Shown here piece by piece: positions 41,930 to 50,251 of a DNA stretch of 64,000 bases. Numbering within the stretch: the stretch's first letter is position 1; the number at the start of each line of letters is the position of its first letter. The stretch comes from Streptomyces sp. CB02056 (GTDB lineage Bacteria; Actinomycetota; Actinomycetes; Streptomycetales; Streptomycetaceae), in NCBI RefSeq assembly GCF_001905545.1, contig NZ_LIPD01000013.1, positions 62,001 to 126,000 of the forward strand, in the 5' to 3' direction. The position numbers were made by a program, and so were the translations under genes. The notes below the pieces were generated by a model. That model saw nothing but the letters and a program-made list of their open reading frames with translations, had not been told where the DNA came from and made no database searches.

Positions 41930-42934
41930 ATGAGCTACCGGATTCCGTCGCCGCCGCCGTCCCTGGAGGAGCTGGCGAAGCGTCAACAGAACGTCGTCAC
42001 CGCGAGCCAGCTGCGCGCCCGGGGCGTGCCGGCCCGGATCATCACCGAGCACTGCCGCCGGGGCGGCCCCTGGCGGCGGGTGCTGCCCCGGGTCTACCTG
42101 CTGCAGTCCGCCGAGCCCACCCCGGAGCAGCGGATGTGGGCCGCGCTGCTGTACGCCGCGCAGAACGGCCGGGAGGAGGGCCGCCGGGAGGGCGCGGTGA
42201 TCACCGGTACGGCCGCGCTGGCGCTGTACGGCTTCACGGTTGTGCCCCGGCTGCCCGCGGTGACCGGGGTGGACGTCCTGGTGCCCCGGCAGCGCCGGCT
42301 GAAGGACGTCGGCGAGGTGCGGATCCGGCGCACCGAACGGGAGTTGGTGGCCCGCTCGGTGCACGGCCTGGCCTGTGCGCCGGTGGCCCGGGCGGTCGCC
42401 GACGCGCTGGTCGAGTGGACGGCGGAGCCGGGTGGCGCGGCGCCGGTGCGCGAGGTGCTGCGGGAGGCCGTCGCCCTGCCCGGGAACCGCTGCACGGTAC
42501 GGGAGTTGGTGTCCGAGCTGACCGACTCGGGGCTGACCTGCGAACCGCGGGTTCGGGCCGCCCTGGACGAACTGCTGGCCGCCGAGCGGGACTTGGCGCT
42601 GGAGCGGATCGGCCGCCTGGTGGACGAGCGGCTGCTGCCCGCCCCGCTGAACGCCCCCGAGCTGCGGATGCGCGGCGGCACGTACATCGCAGTCCCGGAC
42701 CTCTACTGGCCGGAGCGGGGCGTCGCGGTGGAGGTGGACTCGGAGCTGCGCAGCGTGAGCGAGGGCGAGGCCGCCTGGGTGCGCGGCGGGCAGCACCGGA
42801 TGGAGTACCTGGGCATCCGGGTGGTGTACGTCTGCGGGGCCGCGCTGGCCGCCGACCCGGACGCGGTCGGCGGCGAACTGCGCGAGGCGTACCGGGTCGG
42901 CGGGACGGACGTGGTGGAGCTGCTGGTGGTCTGA
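41930..42934 (+). CDS. AbiEi-like winged-helix protein with endonuclease-like C-terminal domain
   Basis: A 334-residue protein. The N-terminal 65 residues look like the AbiEi antitoxin winged helix (NVVTASQLRARGVPARIITEH, GPWRRVLPRVYLLQ). A middle AbiEi-like domain follows (ITGTAALALYGF). The C-terminal part has a PD-(D/E)xK-like signature, PDLYWPERGVAVEVDSE, as in DUF559/Vsr-type endonucleases. No AbiEii nucleotidyltransferase toxin is adjacent. Such orphans are common in actinobacteria and their role is not established. ATG at 41930. The gene stands alone behind an AT-rich leader. Confidence 0.75.
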   Translation: MSYRIPSPPPSLEELAKRQQNVVTASQLRARGVPARIITEHCRRGGPWRRVLPRVYLLQSAEPTPEQRMWAALLYAAQNGREEGRREGAVITGTAALALYGFTVVPRLPAVTGVDVLVPRQRRLKDVGEVRIRRTERELVARSVHGLACAPVARAVADALVEWTAEPGGAAPVREVLREAVALPGNRCTVRELVSELTDSGLTCEPRVRAALDELLAAERDLALERIGRLVDERLLPAPLNAPELRMRGGTYIAVPDLYWPERGVAVEVDSELRSVSEGEAAWVRGGQHRMEYLGIRVVYVCGAALAADPDAVGGELREAYRVGGTDVVELLVV

Positions 42935-43022
42935 GCGGGCGACGCCGGCCGACCGGAACACGCCGGCCGCACCCACAACACGCACCCACAACACGCCCGC
43001 ACGGCACGCCCCCCGAATGCCG

Positions 43023-43613
43023 TTACGAACGGACCACCGGCGCGCCGACCAGCTCGACCCCGGCCGCCCGCAGCTCCGCCAGCGCGGCGGCGGTGGTCTC
43101 CGGGTTCACCCCGGCGGTGAGGTCCAGCAGCACGCGGGTGGTGAAGCCCGCCCGGGCGGCGTCCAGCGCGGTCGCCCGGACGCAGTGGTCGGTGGCGATG
43201 CCGACCACGTCGACCTGGTCGACCTGCCGCTCGCGCAGCCACTCCACCGGACCGCGGTTGTTCTCGTCCAGCCCCTCGAAGCCGCTGTACGCCGCCGAGT
43301 GGGCGCCCTTGTCGAAGACCGCCTCGACCGCGCCGGAGATGACGGCGGGCGCGAAGTTGGGGTGGAAGCCCACGCCCTCGGTGCCGGCCACGCAGTGCGG
43401 CGGCCAGCTGTCGACGTAGTCCGGCTCGGCGGAGAAGTGGTCGCCCGGGTCGATGTGGTGGTCGCGGGTGGCGAGGATGTGCCGGTAGCCGGGGGAGGAC
43501 TCGGTGATCAGGTCGGTGATGGCGGCGGCCACCTCGGCGCCGCCGGCGACGGCCAGGCTGCCGCCCTCGCAGAAGTCGTTCTGCACGTCGACGACGATCA
43601 GTGCCCGGTGCAT
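43023..43613 (-). CDS. pncA: Nicotinamidase
   Basis: A 196-residue cytoplasmic amidase converting nicotinamide to nicotinate for NAD salvage, and the enzyme that activates pyrazinamide in mycobacteria. Visible are catalytic Asp9 in VVDVQNDFCEGG, the metal site DHHIDPGDHFS, the Lys in FDKGAHSAAYSGFEG and the nucleophile Cys in GIATDHCVRATALDA. ATG at 43613 is chosen; ATG at 43622 is possible. The next gene upstream, pncB, performs the following step, but a terminator lies between them. Confidence 0.95.
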   Translation of the reverse strand: MHRALIVVDVQNDFCEGGSLAVAGGAEVAAAITDLITESSPGYRHILATRDHHIDPGDHFSAEPDYVDSWPPHCVAGTEGVGFHPNFAPAVISGAVEAVFDKGAHSAAYSGFEGLDENNRGPVEWLRERQVDQVDVVGIATDHCVRATALDAARAGFTTRVLLDLTAGVNPETTAAALAELRAAGVELVGAPVVRS

Positions 43614-43769
43614 GACTCGCATCCTCGGATCTCGGGGGCCCGCGGGAGGCGGCGCCCCGGTGGGGGAGCCCTCGGGAGTACGCGGCCCGGCCGTGCCGGG
43701 CGCGGGGGGTACTCGGGGAGCTCCGGGGGAACTCGGGGAACTCTACGGCTGACTCTAGGGAGTGGCGCC

Positions 43770-43854
43770 CGGGGGCGGAAGCCCCGGGGCCGGTCCGGGA
43801 CATCCCGTCCGCGGGGGCGGGAGCCCCGGGGCCGGTCCGGTGGTCCGGCCCCGG
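43770..43854. repeat. 28-bp direct repeat ending in the pncB terminator
   Basis: Two near-identical 28-bp copies (43771-43798 and 43813-43840, one mismatch) read GGGGGCGG, R, AGCCCCGGGG and CCGGTCCGG. The second merges with a perfect inverted repeat CCGGGGCCGG (43826-43835) with CCGGCCCCGG (43845-43854), a good terminator just after the pncB stop. Confidence 0.8.
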
Positions 43855-43861
43855 GTTCCGG

Positions 43862-45196
43862 TCAGCGGCCGGGGCCGGCCGGCAGGACCAGTTCGGTCGG
43901 CAGCACCGGGTCGCCCTTGGACAGCTGGGTGGCCGACAGCGGCAGCGCGGCGCGGGCGCGCACGTGCCGGTCGCGGGCGGCGCTGAGCGGTTCCCGGCCG
44001 ACGGTCTCGCCGCCCAGGACCAGCGGCACCTGCGTCAGGTGCGGGCGCAGGTAGTCCGGGACGGGGCCGGTGCCGACCACCTCGGCCTCGGCGACGCCGT
44101 CGGCGTCGGGCCGGCGGGCCGCCCACTTGCGGCCGCCGATGCTGGTCTTGCCGCCGGCCGCGCGCTTGGCGACCGGGATCAGCGGCCCGCCGTCGGTCTC
44201 GGCCCGGGCGACCAGCTTGTAGACCATCGCGCAGGTCGGGTGCCCGCTGCCGGTGACCAGGCTGGTGCCGACGCCGTAGCCGTCGACCGGGGCGGCGGCC
44301 AGGGCGGCGATCGCGTACTCGTCGAGGTCCGAGGTGACGATGATCCTGGTCCGGTCGGCGCCGAGGTCGTCCAGCTGGCGGCGGACCCGGTGGGCCAGCA
44401 GGGTGAGGTCGCCGGAGTCGATCCGGACGGCGCCCAGGTCGGGGCCGGCCACCTCGACCGCGGTGCGCACGGCCTCGCGCAGGTCGAAGGTGTCGACCAG
44501 CAGGGTGGTGCCCTTGCCCATGGAGGCGATCTGCGCCTTGAAGGCGTCCCGCTCGCTGTCGTGCACCAGGGTGAAGGCGTGGGCGGCGGTGCCGGTGGTC
44601 GGGATGCCGTGGGTGAAGCCGGCCTCCAGGTCGGAGGTGGCGGCGAAGCCGGCCACGTAGGCGGCCCGGGCGGCGGAGACGGCGGCGTGCTCGTGGGCCC
44701 GGCGGGCGCCCATCTCGATCACCGGGCGGCCGCCGGCGGCGGCGGTCATCCGGGAGGCGGCGGCGGCGATGGCCGAGTCGTGGTTGAGGATCGAGAGGAT
44801 CACCGTCTCCAGGATCACGGCCTCGGCGAAGGTGCCCTCGACGGTGAGCAGGGGGGAGCCGGGGAAGTAGACCTCGCCCTCGGGGTAGCCGTGGATGTCG
44901 CCGCGGAAGCGGTAGTCGGCGAGGAAGCGCAGGGTTTCCTCGTCGACGACGCCCTGGTCGGCCAGCCAGTCCAGCTGGGGCGAGGTGAAGCGGAAGTTCT
45001 CGACGGCGTCCAGCACCCGGCCGGTGCCGGCCATGACGCCGTAGCGGCGGCCGCTCGGCAGGCGGCGGGTGAACACCTCGAAGACGGAGCTGCGGTGCGC
45101 GGCCCCGCTGCGCAGGGCGGCCTGCAGCATGGTGAGCTCGTAGCGGTCGGTGAGCAGGGCGGTCGAAGCGGCCGCTCGCACGGAAGTGGCGTCCAT
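43862..45196 (-). CDS. pncB: Nicotinate phosphoribosyltransferase
   Basis: A 444-residue enzyme joining nicotinate and PRPP to form nicotinate mononucleotide. Marks include LLTDRYELTMLQAALRSGAAHR, the autophosphorylation region RRAHEHAAVSAARAAYVAGF with its catalytic His, GIPTTGTAAHAFT, VRIDSGDLTLLAHRVRR and YGVGTSLVTG. Start ATG at 45196. The upstream interval holds CGTCA and TGACG arms 3 bp apart at about 45220-45232, a possible regulator site. It is divergent from clpS, the same order as around mycobacterial pncB1. Confidence 0.95.
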   Translation of the reverse strand: MDATSVRAAASTALLTDRYELTMLQAALRSGAAHRSSVFEVFTRRLPSGRRYGVMAGTGRVLDAVENFRFTSPQLDWLADQGVVDEETLRFLADYRFRGDIHGYPEGEVYFPGSPLLTVEGTFAEAVILETVILSILNHDSAIAAAASRMTAAAGGRPVIEMGARRAHEHAAVSAARAAYVAGFAATSDLEAGFTHGIPTTGTAAHAFTLVHDSERDAFKAQIASMGKGTTLLVDTFDLREAVRTAVEVAGPDLGAVRIDSGDLTLLAHRVRRQLDDLGADRTRIIVTSDLDEYAIAALAAAPVDGYGVGTSLVTGSGHPTCAMVYKLVARAETDGGPLIPVAKRAAGGKTSIGGRKWAARRPDADGVAEAEVVGTGPVPDYLRPHLTQVPLVLGGETVGREPLSAARDRHVRARAALPLSATQLSKGDPVLPTELVLPAGPGR

Positions 45197-45335
45197 ACGG
45201 ATGATGCTACTACCACTTAGCGTCAGAGTGACGATTTCTCGTCGAGCGTGCCGGGGCGGAATCGCCCGGGTGTCCCCCGGATGGCAGCATGGGGCATGAG
45301 TGGTTACGGACGACTGTGCAGCGAGGAGGACCGGG

Positions 45336-45629
45336 GTGAGCGTCGCGCCCGTGGAGATCGAGCGCCCGGAGGTCGAGGGGGTGCCGGTGACCGAGCCGGA
45401 CACGCCCTGGGTGACCATCGTGCACAACGACCCGGTCAATCTGATGAGCTACGTCCAGTACGTCTTCCAGGCCTACTTCGGCTACCCGAAGGACAAGGCC
45501 CGGAAGCTGATGATGGACGTCCACACCAAGGGCCGGGCGGTGGTCTCCAGCGGTTCCCGCGAGGAGATGGAGCGCGACGTCCAGGCGATGCACGGCTACG
45601 GCCTCTGGGCGACGCTGCAGCACGACTGA
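45336..45629 (+). CDS. clpS: ATP-dependent Clp protease adaptor ClpS
   Basis: A 97-residue adaptor that delivers N-degron substrates to the ClpC/ClpP machine. The conserved core is WVTIVHNDPVNLMSYVQYVF, with the DDP/N-like residues that contact the N-terminal amino acid, followed by KLMMDVHTKGRAVVSSG and GYGLWATLQ. The N-terminal 25 residues are a flexible extension. GTG at 45336 has an excellent GAGGAGGA 6 bp upstream. It leads a transcript with the DUF2017 gene. Confidence 0.94.
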   Translation: MSVAPVEIERPEVEGVPVTEPDTPWVTIVHNDPVNLMSYVQYVFQAYFGYPKDKARKLMMDVHTKGRAVVSSGSREEMERDVQAMHGYGLWATLQHD

Positions 45630-45721
45630 TGCCGGGCCGACTGACGCCGAGCCGACTGACACCGGGCCGACCGGCGCCGGCCGTACGACCGAAGACGACG
45701 AAGACGGGCTGACCGATACAG

Positions 45722-46294
45722 ATGGCTGGGTTGTTCGAGAGCGCCGGCAGTGGTGGCGCGGCGATCGCGCTGGACGAGTGGGAGGCCTCCATCCTGCGCT
45801 CGCTGGAGGTGCAGGTGCTGGAGCTGATCGGCCCCGGTCCGGGCGGGGAGGGCGACGACCCGCTGGCCGCGCTGTTCGCCGAGGGCCCGACCGAGGCGCC
45901 CGCCGACCCGGTGCTGGCCCGGTTCTTCCCGGACGCCTACAGCGACCCGGAGGGGCCGGCGGACGAGGAGGCCGAGGTCGCGTCCGGGGAGTTCCGCCGC
46001 TTCACCGAGCTGGACCTGCGGGCCCGCAAGCGGGACGACGCGCTGTTCGTCGTCCGGGCGCTGGACGGGCTCGGCGGCGGCGGGGTGCTCAAGCTGGCCG
46101 CGCCGGACTGCCTGCGCTGGCTGGGCGCGCTGAACGACCTGCGGCTGGCCGTCGGCGTCCGGCTGGAGGTCACCGAGGACGACGAGGACGGCCTCTACGA
46201 GCTGCCCGACGAGGACGAGCGCAAGCCGCTGGTGATGGCGTACCTGTGGCTGGGCGCCCTGCAGGAGTCGCTGCTGGAGGCGATGGCGGACTGA
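45722..46294 (+). CDS. DUF2017 domain protein
   Basis: A 190-residue acidic protein of the actinobacterial DUF2017 family, always near clpS; its function is unknown. It reads LDEWEASILRSLEVQVLELIG near residue 15, DPVLARFFPDAYSD, FRRFTELDLRARKRDDALFV and WLGALNDLRLAVGVRL. ATG at 45722. Between it and clpS, 15-bp direct repeats of the CCGACTGAC type fill the gap. Linkage to clpS suggests a role in regulated proteolysis. Confidence 0.88.
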   Translation: MAGLFESAGSGGAAIALDEWEASILRSLEVQVLELIGPGPGGEGDDPLAALFAEGPTEAPADPVLARFFPDAYSDPEGPADEEAEVASGEFRRFTELDLRARKRDDALFVVRALDGLGGGGVLKLAAPDCLRWLGALNDLRLAVGVRLEVTEDDEDGLYELPDEDERKPLVMAYLWLGALQESLLEAMAD

Positions 46295-46563
46295 CCTGCG
46301 CGGACCGCTCCGCGCGGACCGCTCCGCGGGGGGCGCCGTATACGCACCGTGTCGCACGGATCGCCCTGCGGGGTCGATCCTGCCCGATTCCGGGCAAGCC
46401 CCGGCCGTTTTGTCCAGAATATGGACGATCAGCCGGGGCTTTTCCCATCAAAATGGGACAAAACATACCAGGTCATGCTCAAATAACGCTCAGATGGGCG
46501 CCGCTATCCGAACCCTGCGTGGTACGACTTCTCCACCCCCGAGACCGACCAGGACGGTGCACA

Positions 46564-48063
46564 GTGGCCGAGAAGTTGTACGACGAAAGGGTCGATACTC
46601 CACCGGATGCGGAGGGCTACGAGCGCGGGCTCGGCAGCCGCCAGATCCAGATGATCGCGATCGGCGGTGCGATCGGCACCGGTCTGTTCCTCGGCGCGGG
46701 CACCGCGATCTCCCGCTCCGGTCCCAGCCTGATCCTCTCCTACGCCGTCGCCGGCCTGGTGATCTTCGTGATCATGCGGGCGCTCGGCGAACTGCTCACC
46801 TACCGCCCGGTCTCCGGCAGCTTCGCCGAGTACGCCCGGGAGTTCCTCGGCCCCTTCGCCGGCTACGTGACCGGCTGGACGTACTGGCTGTTCTGGGTCG
46901 TCACCGGCATGGCGGAGACCACCGCCGCCGCCGTCTACGTGCGGTTCTGGGCGCCCGGCATACCGCAGTGGGCCAGCGCGCTGACCTTCCTGGTCCTGCT
47001 CTACGCGGCCAACCTGATCTCGGTGAAGCTGTTCGGCGAGATCGAGTTCTGGTTCTCCATGGTCAAGGTCACCGCCATCATCGGCATGATCCTGATCGGC
47101 GTCGGCGTGCTGACCCTGGGCTTCAGCAAGGCCGGTGACACCGCGTCACTCGGCCACCTCTGGCAGGACGGCGGCTTCTTCCCCGAGGGCATCGGCTCCA
47201 CCGTGATGACCCTTCAGATCGTCATGTTCGCCTACCTGGGCGTCGAACTCGTCGGCGTCACCGCGGGCGAGAGCGAGAACCCCGAGAAGACCCTGCCGCG
47301 GGCCATCAACACCCTGCCGTGGCGGATCATGCTGTTCTACATCGGCGCCCTGGTGGTCATCCTCTCGCTCGTGCCGTGGACCGAATTCCGGCCCGGCGTC
47401 AGCCCGTTCGTCGCCGCCTTCGGCAAGATCGGCATCCCGGCGGCGGCCGGCATCATCAACTTCGTGGTGCTCACCGCCGCGCTCTCCTCCTGCAACTCCG
47501 GGATGTACTCCACCGGCCGCATGCTGCGCGACCTCGCGCTGCGCGGGCAGGCCCCGGGACGGCTCACCAGGCTCAACTCCCGCCGCACCCCGGCCTTCGC
47601 GATCACCGTCTCCTGTCTGCTGATGGGCATCGGCGTGGTGCTCAACGGCGTCGTCCCGGCGCGGGCGTTCGAGTACATCACCTCGGTCGCCACGGTCTGC
47701 GGCCTGTGGACCTGGGCGATGATCCTGATCTCCCAGATCCGCTACCGCCGGGCCTGGCGGGCCGGCCACCTGCCGCCGCCCACCTTCAAGGCGCCCGGGG
47801 GCACCTGGGTCAGCGGGGCCGCGCTCGCCTTCCTCGCGGTGGTCGTGGTGCTGATCGCGCTGGACCGGGACAACCGGATCTCGCTGTTCGTCTTCCCGGT
47901 CTGGGCCCTGCTGCTGGTCGGCGGCTACCAGGTGCTCAAGCGCCGCGACCCGCAGGCCGTCCTCGGCGCCGCGCCGGACGGGGCGCCCGCCCCCACCGGG
48001 AACGCCTCCACCGGGAACACCCTCGACGGGAACGCCCTCGACGGGAACGTGGACGCCCGCTGA
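46564..48063 (+). CDS. Amino acid permease (APC superfamily, AAT family)
   Basis: A 499-residue transporter with 12 membrane helices. Signature stretches are LGSRQIQMIAIGGAIGTGLFL in helix 1, RALGELLTYRPVSGSFAEYA, and the APC motif FAYLGVELVGVTAGESENPEK in helix 6. They match the CycA/AnsP-like amino-acid:proton symporters. A low-complexity C-terminus (NTLDGNALDGN) follows. GTG at 46564. The 269-bp upstream region is hairpin-rich, with an inverted GTCCA/TGGAC pair near 46416. The amino acid carried cannot be told. Confidence 0.92.
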   Translation: MAEKLYDERVDTPPDAEGYERGLGSRQIQMIAIGGAIGTGLFLGAGTAISRSGPSLILSYAVAGLVIFVIMRALGELLTYRPVSGSFAEYAREFLGPFAGYVTGWTYWLFWVVTGMAETTAAAVYVRFWAPGIPQWASALTFLVLLYAANLISVKLFGEIEFWFSMVKVTAIIGMILIGVGVLTLGFSKAGDTASLGHLWQDGGFFPEGIGSTVMTLQIVMFAYLGVELVGVTAGESENPEKTLPRAINTLPWRIMLFYIGALVVILSLVPWTEFRPGVSPFVAAFGKIGIPAAAGIINFVVLTAALSSCNSGMYSTGRMLRDLALRGQAPGRLTRLNSRRTPAFAITVSCLLMGIGVVLNGVVPARAFEYITSVATVCGLWTWAMILISQIRYRRAWRAGHLPPPTFKAPGGTWVSGAALAFLAVVVVLIALDRDNRISLFVFPVWALLLVGGYQVLKRRDPQAVLGAAPDGAPAPTGNASTGNTLDGNALDGNVDAR

Positions 48064-48116
48064 CCGAGCCTCGGACACCCGGCGGACGGCCGCCGGGGCG
48101 TGGCTATCCTGACCGC

Positions 48117-48548
48117 ATGCTGACCATCACCCGAGAACTCCGCGACCGGATCGTGGCCCACGCCCGCGCCGACCACCCGGACGAGGCCTGCGGCGTGGTC
48201 GCCGGACCGGCCGGCAGCGGCCGGCCCGAGCGGTTCGTCCCGATGCTCAACGCGGCCCGCTCGCCCACCTTCTACGAGTTCGACTCGGGCGACCTGCTCA
48301 AGCTCTACCGCGAGATGGACGACCGGGACGAGGAGCCGGTGATCGTCTACCACTCGCACACCGCCACCGAGGCCTACCCCTCCCGCACCGACGTGAGCTA
48401 CGCCTCCGAGCCGTTCGCCCACTACGTCCTGGTCTCCACCGCCGAGGGCAACGGCGAGGAGGACCCCTACCAGTTCCGCTCGTTCCGCATCGTGGACGGC
48501 GAGATCACAGAGGAAGACGTGCAGGTCGTCGAGGCCTACCCGGTGTGA
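48117..48548 (+). CDS. mec: JAMM metallopeptidase, CysO-processing (Mec-like)
   Basis: A 143-residue zinc peptidase of the JAB1/MPN+ family. The JAMM residues are present: Glu23 (in HPDEACGVV), His79 and His81 in VYHSHTATEAYPSRTDVS, and Asp92. In Mycobacterium, Mec releases cysteine from the CysO-cysteine adduct. Here the gene is upstream of cysO and cysM in the same order. A terminator and a leader peptide separate it from cysO, so it is probably transcribed apart. ATG at 48117. Confidence 0.92.
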   Translation: MLTITRELRDRIVAHARADHPDEACGVVAGPAGSGRPERFVPMLNAARSPTFYEFDSGDLLKLYREMDDRDEEPVIVYHSHTATEAYPSRTDVSYASEPFAHYVLVSTAEGNGEEDPYQFRSFRIVDGEITEEDVQVVEAYPV

Positions 48549-48567
48549 CCGGTACTGGTGCGGACCC

Positions 48568-48600
48568 GGCCCGCCGACCCCTCCGAGGGGGCGGCGGGCC
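48568..48600. terminator. Terminator after mec
   Basis: GGCCCGCCG (48568-48576) pairs with CGGCGGGCC (48592-48600), with an inner CCCC/GGGG extension after a one-base bulge. Confidence 0.8.
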
Positions 48601-48686
48601 GTCGTCGTCTCAGCCCTGGGAACGGGAACATCCGGATCCCGAGACGGGCATGTCTAAGCGAGCCCGGGAATCTATACGATGAGCCC

Positions 48687-48806
48687 ATGCGTTCCGTCGA
48701 TGTGAGCACCCAGGCCCCGGGCACCCGCCTCGTGGCGCGCCTGCACATCGACCTGTGCCGGCACGCCGGTGCGATCTGTCCCGGCACGCCCGCGCGCTCG
48801 CGCTGA
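48687..48806 (+). CDS. Leader peptide upstream of cysO-cysM
   Basis: A 39-codon ORF with the pattern of the streptomycete leader peptides found before sulfur genes: LVARLHIDLCRHAGAICP, containing Arg-x-His-x-Asp-Leu and two Cys. A -10-like TATACG at 48673-48678 places transcription start almost on the ATG, so it is probably leaderless. Cys codons inside the conserved core would allow translation to sense cysteinyl-tRNA. The gap to cysO (118 bp) is GC-rich and can fold. Function is inferred from family and position. Confidence 0.78.
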   Translation: MRSVDVSTQAPGTRLVARLHIDLCRHAGAICPGTPARSR

Positions 48807-48924
48807 GAGCCGCTTCACCACCTCACCCGGGCCCGCCGCCCCGCGGCGACGCCGGGCCCCGGGCGCCCGCCCCGCCGCGTCCGCCGCGGCCCACCCACTC
48901 CACGACTCGCACAGGAGCGCACCC

Positions 48925-49203
48925 ATGGCCATCGAGGTCCGCATCCCGACCATCCTCCGCACCTACACCGACGGCGCCAAGGCCGTCGAGGGCAACGGCA
49001 GCAACCTCGGGGAACTCTTCACCGACCTCGACGCCCGCCACCCGGGCATCGCCGCCCGCCTGGTCGAGGGCGGCGAGCTGCGCCGCTTCGTCAACGTCTA
49101 CCTGAACGACGAGGACGTCCGCTTCCTGGAGGGCATCTCCACCGCCCTCGCCGACGGCGACAGCGTCACCATCCTGCCCGCCGTGGCCGGCGGCGCCCGC
49201 TAG
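48925..49203 (+). CDS. cysO: Sulfur-carrier protein CysO (MoaD/ThiS family)
   Basis: A 92-residue ubiquitin-fold carrier. As a C-terminal thiocarboxylate it donates sulfide to CysM. It reads MAIEVRIPTILRTYTDGAK, FVNVYLNDEDVRFLEGIS and GDSVTILPAVAGGAR. The mycobacterial protein ends in GG. This one has two extra residues (AR), so activation would need trimming, a job suited to the Mec-like peptidase. ATG at 48925 follows ACAGGAG. A hairpin separates it from cysM by 76 bp. Confidence 0.92.
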   Translation: MAIEVRIPTILRTYTDGAKAVEGNGSNLGELFTDLDARHPGIAARLVEGGELRRFVNVYLNDEDVRFLEGISTALADGDSVTILPAVAGGAR

Positions 49204-49211
49204 CGTTGACC

Positions 49212-49240
49212 GGTTCCCCCGTCGCCACGGCGGGGGAACC
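49212..49240. promoter_or_regulatory. Hairpin between cysO and cysM
   Basis: GGTTCCCCC (49212-49220) pairs with GGGGGAACC (49232-49240), with partial inner pairing. It could lower read-through so that CysO is made in excess over CysM. Confidence 0.6.
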
Positions 49241-49279
49241 ATCCCTCTCCACCCTCACCGCCGTGGCCGGAGGCCTCCC

Positions 49280-50248
49280 TTGCGTTACGACAGTCCGCTC
49301 GAAGCCGTCGGCAACACCCCGCTGGTCCGCCTGCCGCGGCTGTCCGCCGCCGTCCCCGGCAACGCCGACGGCCTGGTGACCCTCTGGGCCAAGCTGGAGG
49401 ACCGCAACCCCACCGGCTCGATCAAGGACCGCCCGGCCCTGCACATGATCGAGCGCGCCGAGGCCGACGGCCGGCTCACCCCCGGCTGCACCGTCCTGGA
49501 GCCCACCAGCGGCAACACCGGCATCTCGCTGGCCATGGCCGCCAAGCTCAAGGGCTACCGGATGGTCTGCGTGATGCCCGAGAACACCAGCGAGGAGCGG
49601 CGCGAGCTGCTGCGCATGTGGGGCGCCGAGATCATCCCGTCCCCGGCCGCCGGCGGCTCCAACACCGCCGTCCGGATGGCCAAGGAGATCGCCGCCGAGC
49701 ACCCCGACTGGGTCATGCTCTACCAGTACGGCAACCCCGACAACGCCGGCGCCCACTACACCGGCACCGGCCCCGAGATCCTCGCCGACCTGCCGACCGT
49801 CACCCACTTCGTGGCCGGCCTCGGCACCACCGGCACCCTGATGGGCGTCGGCCGCTACCTGCGCGAGAAGGTCCCCGGCGTGAGGATCGTCGCCGCCGAG
49901 CCGCGCTACGACGACCTGGTGTACGGGCTGCGCAACCTGGACGAGGGCTTCGTCCCCGAGCTGTACGACGCCGAGGTGCTCACCACCCGGTTCTCGGTCG
50001 GCTCCGCGGACGCCGTCCGCCGCACCCGTGAACTCCTCCAGCAGGAGGGCATCTTCGCGGGCGTCTCGACCGGCGCCATCCTGCACGCGGCGATCGGCGT
50101 CGGCCGCAAGGCGGCGGCGGCCGGCGAGCGCGCGGACATCGTCTTCGTGGTCGCGGACGGCGGCTGGAAGTACCTCTCCACCGGCATCTACACCGCCGAG
50201 TCCACCGAGGCCGCGGTCGAGGCGCTGCAGGGCCAGCTCTGGGCGTAG
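49280..50248 (+). CDS. cysM: CysO-dependent cysteine synthase CysM
   Basis: A 322-residue PLP enzyme making cysteine from O-phosphoserine (or O-acetylserine) and CysO thiocarboxylate. PLP lysine Lys49 lies in NPTGSIKDRPALHM, the substrate loop is EPTSGNTGISLAMAA, the phosphate loop GLGTTGTLMGVGRYL, and GVSTGAILHAAIGVGR follows. TTG at 49280 with CCGGAGG upstream is the start. Gene order cysO-cysM matches Mycobacterium, supporting the CysO-dependent type over ordinary CysK. Confidence 0.93.
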   Translation: MRYDSPLEAVGNTPLVRLPRLSAAVPGNADGLVTLWAKLEDRNPTGSIKDRPALHMIERAEADGRLTPGCTVLEPTSGNTGISLAMAAKLKGYRMVCVMPENTSEERRELLRMWGAEIIPSPAAGGSNTAVRMAKEIAAEHPDWVMLYQYGNPDNAGAHYTGTGPEILADLPTVTHFVAGLGTTGTLMGVGRYLREKVPGVRIVAAEPRYDDLVYGLRNLDEGFVPELYDAEVLTTRFSVGSADAVRRTRELLQQEGIFAGVSTGAILHAAIGVGRKAAAAGERADIVFVVADGGWKYLSTGIYTAESTEAAVEALQGQLWA

Positions 50249-50251
50249 GGC

